A stretch of DNA of 64,000 bases from Martinezella lusitana (GTDB lineage: Bacteria; Pseudomonadota; Alphaproteobacteria; Rhizobiales; Rhizobiaceae). Shown in pieces: positions 61,382 to 64,000 of the stretch. Within the stretch, counting starts at the first letter, position 1. Each line of letters opens with the position of its first letter. Location of the stretch: contig NZ_FMAF01000024.1 of NCBI RefSeq assembly GCF_900094565.1, positions 1 to 64,000 on the forward strand, given 5' to 3'. Under the pieces are notes generated by a model. That model did not search any database. It was given only the letters and a program-made list of their open reading frames with translations, and was not told the origin of the DNA. A program made the translations under genes and the position numbers.

Positions 61382-62017
61382 ATGTATCAGCCGCCCCACC
61401 ATCGCGAAGACGATCTCGGTACGCAACAGGATCTCATCCGCGCCCACGCGCTTGGATTGCTGATCACCGCGGGCGACGGCGGCCTGATCGCCAATCCAGT
61501 GCCGTTCCATCTCGAGACGGGCCTTTCGCCGAAGGGCACGCTGCAGGCCCATGTCGCCAGGGCCAACGGCCAGTGGCGGGAAATCGCTGATGGCGCGCCG
61601 GTGCTAGTCGTCTTCCAGGGCGCCGATACCTATATCACCCCGTCCTGGTATGCGACGAAGCGTGAAACCGGGAAGGTCGTGCCGACCTGGAACTATGCCA
61701 TCGTCCAGGTTCGCGGCAGCGCGCGGATAATCGAAGATCCCGCCTGGCTGCGCACGCAGATCGGCGCGCTGACGCGCGAGAACGAGAACAGCCGCTCGCA
61801 GCCTTGGGCGGTCGACGACGCGCCGCCGGAATTCGTCGCAGCGCAGTTGAAGGGCATTATCGGCATCGAGATCGATATCGAAACGATTGACGGCAAATGG
61901 AAGGTCAGCCAGAACCGGCCGCTGGCCGACCGGCAGGGCGTGGCGGACGGCCTCGACGCGATCGATCGCACCGACACCGCCGAGATGGCCGATCTCGTGC
62001 GTCGCTACAGCAAGTAA
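61382..62017 (+). CDS. FMN-binding PaiB-type protein
   Basis: PaiB family, known from Bacillus as a negative regulator of sporulation and protease genes and related to FMN-binding split-barrel proteins. N-terminus MYQPPHHREDD, then GLLITAGDGGLIANPVPFHL, ARANGQWREIADGAPVLVVFQGADTYITPSWY, VVPTWNYAIVQVRG and the late KGIIGIEIDIETIDGKWKVSQNR block, all PaiB hallmarks. 211 aa. It lies between the aroA remnant and cmk, on the same strand, in a slot where rhizobia usually have aroA directly. Transferred or rearranged origin is possible (inference). Confidence 0.92.
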   Translation: MYQPPHHREDDLGTQQDLIRAHALGLLITAGDGGLIANPVPFHLETGLSPKGTLQAHVARANGQWREIADGAPVLVVFQGADTYITPSWYATKRETGKVVPTWNYAIVQVRGSARIIEDPAWLRTQIGALTRENENSRSQPWAVDDAPPEFVAAQLKGIIGIEIDIETIDGKWKVSQNRPLADRQGVADGLDAIDRTDTAEMADLVRRYSK

Positions 62018-62048
62018 CATCGGGATAAAGGGTAGGGACAAAAGAAGA

Positions 62049-62681
62049 ATGATCATCGCCATCGACGGGCCGGCGGCAGCCGGCAAGGGGACCTTGGCGC
62101 GCCGGATCGCGGACGCCTATGGTTTCCACCATCTGGATACCGGCCTCACCTACCGCGCAACCGCCAAAGCGCTGCTCGATGCCGGCCTGCCGCTCGATGA
62201 CGAGACTGTCGCCGAGGCCATGGCGCGCAAGGTCGATCTCGCCGGGCTCGACCGGGCCATCCTGTCGCAACACGAGATCGGCGAAGCGGCATCGAAGATC
62301 GCCGTCATGCCGGCCGTGCGTCGGGCTCTGGTCGAAGCGCAGCGCAGCTTTGCCGGCAAGGAGCCCGGCACCGTGCTTGACGGTCGCGACATCGGCACTG
62401 TCGTCTGCCCGAACGCGCCGGTGAAATTCTATGTCACGGCCTCGGCCGAGGTCAGGGCGAAGCGGCGCTACGACGAGATCGTCGAGGCCGGCGGCCGTGC
62501 CGATTACGCAGCCATTTTTGAGGACGTGAAGCGCCGCGACGAGCGTGACATGGGCCGCACCGACAGCCCGCTTCGGCCATCCGAAGACGCGTACTTGCTT
62601 GATACCTCAGAAATGAGTATAGAAGCGGCGTTTCAGACGGCAAAGTCGATCATCGACACCGCTCTGAGCCGAAATGCCTGA
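62049..62681 (+). CDS. cmk: Cytidylate kinase
   Basis: Phosphorylates CMP and dCMP. P-loop IIAIDGPAAAGKGTLARRIA (about 2-21), HHLDTGLTYRA near residue 30, the CMP-binding DGRDIGTVVCPNA (about 115-127), the AKRRYDEI lid and the late RDERDMGRTDSPLRPSEDA block. ATG 62049 with AAGAAG upstream. 210 aa, normal. Directly upstream of rpsA, the usual order cmk-rpsA. Confidence 0.96.
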   Translation: MIIAIDGPAAAGKGTLARRIADAYGFHHLDTGLTYRATAKALLDAGLPLDDETVAEAMARKVDLAGLDRAILSQHEIGEAASKIAVMPAVRRALVEAQRSFAGKEPGTVLDGRDIGTVVCPNAPVKFYVTASAEVRAKRRYDEIVEAGGRADYAAIFEDVKRRDERDMGRTDSPLRPSEDAYLLDTSEMSIEAAFQTAKSIIDTALSRNA

Positions 62682-62868
62682 AAATGCGAGCGGCTGTCGC
62701 GTGCTTATAGCGCACGGAGTCGCCAATTTGTATGAAGCCTGACATTCCGTCCAAGCGCCGGATAGCTTTCCCTCAAGGGGAAGGCGGACTGGGGTCAGGC
62801 CTGTTCAACACGAACCACCGGCGCATCAGTGTCCAAAAATGCATAATAAGGACACGCCAGGAGATTTT
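62682..62868. other. rpsA leader region
   Basis: Nearly 190 bases between cmk and rpsA with no gene. The end has CAGGAGA, the rpsA ribosome binding site. It probably contains an rpsA promoter and S1 autogenous control elements, not resolvable by eye. Confidence 0.4.
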
Positions 62869-64000
62869 ATGTCTGTAACTACCCCCTCTCGCGAAGACTT
62901 CGCAGCCCTTCTCGAAGAATCCTTCGCCAAGAACGATCTCGCCGAAGGCTATGTCACCAAGGGCATCGTCACCGGCATCGAGAAGGATGTCGCGGTTGTC
63001 GACGTCGGCCTCAAGGTCGAAGGCCGCATCGCACTGAAGGAATTCGGTGCGCGCGCCAAGGACGGCACGCTCAAGGTTGGCGATGAAGTCGAAGTCTACG
63101 TCGAGCGTATCGAAAACGCGCTGGGCGAAGCCGTTCTTTCGCGCGAAAAGGCTCGCCGCGAGGAAAGCTGGATCAAGCTCGAAGCCAAGTTCGAAGCTGG
63201 CGAACGCGTTGAAGGCGTCATCTTCAACCAGGTCAAGGGCGGCTTCACCGTCGATCTCGACGGCGCTATCGCCTTCCTGCCGCGCTCGCAGGTCGACATC
63301 CGTCCGATCCGCGACGTGACCCCGCTGATGCACAACCCGCAGCCCTTCGAAATCCTCAAGATGGACAAGCGCCGCGGCAACATCGTCGTGTCCCGCCGTA
63401 CGGTTCTGGAAGAGTCCCGTGCCGAGCAGCGTTCTGAAATCGTTCAGAACCTCGAAGAAGGCCAGGTTGTTGACGGCGTCGTCAAGAACATCACCGATTA
63501 CGGTGCGTTCGTTGACCTCGGCGGCATCGACGGCCTGCTGCACGTCACCGACATGGCTTGGCGCCGTGTGAACCATCCGTCGGAAATCCTGTCCATCGGC
63601 CAGCAGGTCAAGGTACAGATCATCCGCATCAACCAGGAAACCCACCGTATCTCGCTCGGCATGAAGCAGCTCGAGAGCGATCCGTGGGATGGCATCCAGG
63701 CCAAGTATCCGGAAGGCAAGAAGATTTCCGGTACCGTCACGAATATCACCGACTACGGTGCGTTCGTCGAGCTGGAGCCGGGCATCGAAGGCCTGATCCA
63801 CATCTCGGAAATGTCCTGGACCAAGAAGAACGTTCACCCCGGCAAGATCCTGTCCACGAGCCAGGAAGTCGAAGTGGTCGTTCTCGAAGTCGATCCGACC
63901 AAGCGCCGTATCTCGCTTGGCCTGAAGCAGACGCTCGAAAATCCGTGGGCTGCATTCGCCCGCAACCATCCGGCCGGCACCGAAGTCGAAGGCGAAGTCA
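62869..64000 (+). CDS. rpsA: 30S ribosomal protein S1 (cut by the window edge)
   Basis: Largest ribosomal protein, binds mRNA leaders. About 377 residues are visible, with four S1 repeats starting near 31 (GIVTGIEKDVAVVDVGLKVEGRI), 115 (VEGVIFNQVKGGFTVDLDGAIAFLP), 202 (VDGVVKNITDYGAFVDLGGIDGLLHVTDM) and 289 (ISGTVTNITDYGAFVELEPGIEGLIHISEM). The last two are nearly identical in their starts. A further repeat begins at the right edge. Full length is usually about 560-570 aa in rhizobia. ATG 62869 follows CAGGAGA. Confidence 0.97.
   Translation, partial: MSVTTPSREDFAALLEESFAKNDLAEGYVTKGIVTGIEKDVAVVDVGLKVEGRIALKEFGARAKDGTLKVGDEVEVYVERIENALGEAVLSREKARREESWIKLEAKFEAGERVEGVIFNQVKGGFTVDLDGAIAFLPRSQVDIRPIRDVTPLMHNPQPFEILKMDKRRGNIVVSRRTVLEESRAEQRSEIVQNLEEGQVVDGVVKNITDYGAFVDLGGIDGLLHVTDMAWRRVNHPSEILSIGQQVKVQIIRINQETHRISLGMKQLESDPWDGIQAKYPEGKKISGTVTNITDYGAFVELEPGIEGLIHISEMSWTKKNVHPGKILSTSQEVEVVVLEVDPTKRRISLGLKQTLENPWAAFARNHPAGTEVEGEV

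Overview
The window is a stretch of core chromosome from a member of the Rhizobiales, most probably Rhizobium (R. leguminosarum / R. etli / R. tropici group). The evidence is GC-rich sequence with strong NNC/NNG codon use, a Rhizobium-type cysteine-free Irr, DUF982 and FYDLN-acid proteins, a fabA-fabB-fabI cluster beside irr, a dnaK gene with an alphaproteobacterial RpoH-type promoter, and the intergenic palindromes typical of rhizobia. Species cannot be fixed from this sequence alone.

Layout. At 1-280 (minus strand) lie a promoter and boxA-like leader that appear to drive an rRNA operon beyond the left edge. At 0.6-6 kb are a small ORF, a two-component system, an RsuA/RluB-type pseudouridine synthase, a phosphoribosyltransferase and a long-form SAICAR synthase. 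At 6-10.4 kb are an unlinked outer-membrane efflux lipoprotein, a low-complexity SH3 protein and three small minus-strand ORFs. At 10.7-18.8 kb are a class A penicillin-binding protein, dnaK-dnaJ, recF, a MoeB-like protein and a GNAT enzyme. At 19-29.3 kb are a MurA paralogue with Asp in place of the catalytic Cys, a hydroxyacid dehydrogenase, a CadD-like transporter, adenosine kinase, a candidate small RNA with an anti-Shine-Dalgarno motif, an AEC transporter, a patatin lipase, cytochrome c (CycM type), kdsB and pheA. At 29.3-33 kb are mosaic repeats, two VOC proteins, a WYL regulator, nudC and a HIT protein.

At 33.1-40.2 kb are the SRP RNA, dnaX, ebfC and recR, interrupted by Lrp, hydrolase, LysE and MOSC genes, then a lytic transglycosylase whose 5' end carries an inserted inverted-repeat element. 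At 40.3-50.9 kb is the translation and RNA block rimP-nusA-ylxR-infB-rbfA-truB-rpsO-pnp. At 51-59.7 kb are a methyltransferase, an acyltransferase, GNAT, fabI-fabB-fabA, divergent irr, a TRIC-like channel, an exported cysteine-rich protein and a YdcF protein. At 59.7-64 kb are a frameshifted GIY-YIG gene, tRNA-Ala(GGC), the FYDLN protein, a C-terminal remnant of aroA, paiB, cmk and the start of rpsA.

Most of the window is housekeeping. I found no clear new multi-gene system. The unusual material is local: the Asp-type MurA, the repeat element inserted in frame ahead of a signal peptide, the candidate regulatory RNA, the eroded aroA at its expected locus next to cmk-rpsA, a zinc-less MoeB, and several families of palindromic or tandem intergenic repeats.
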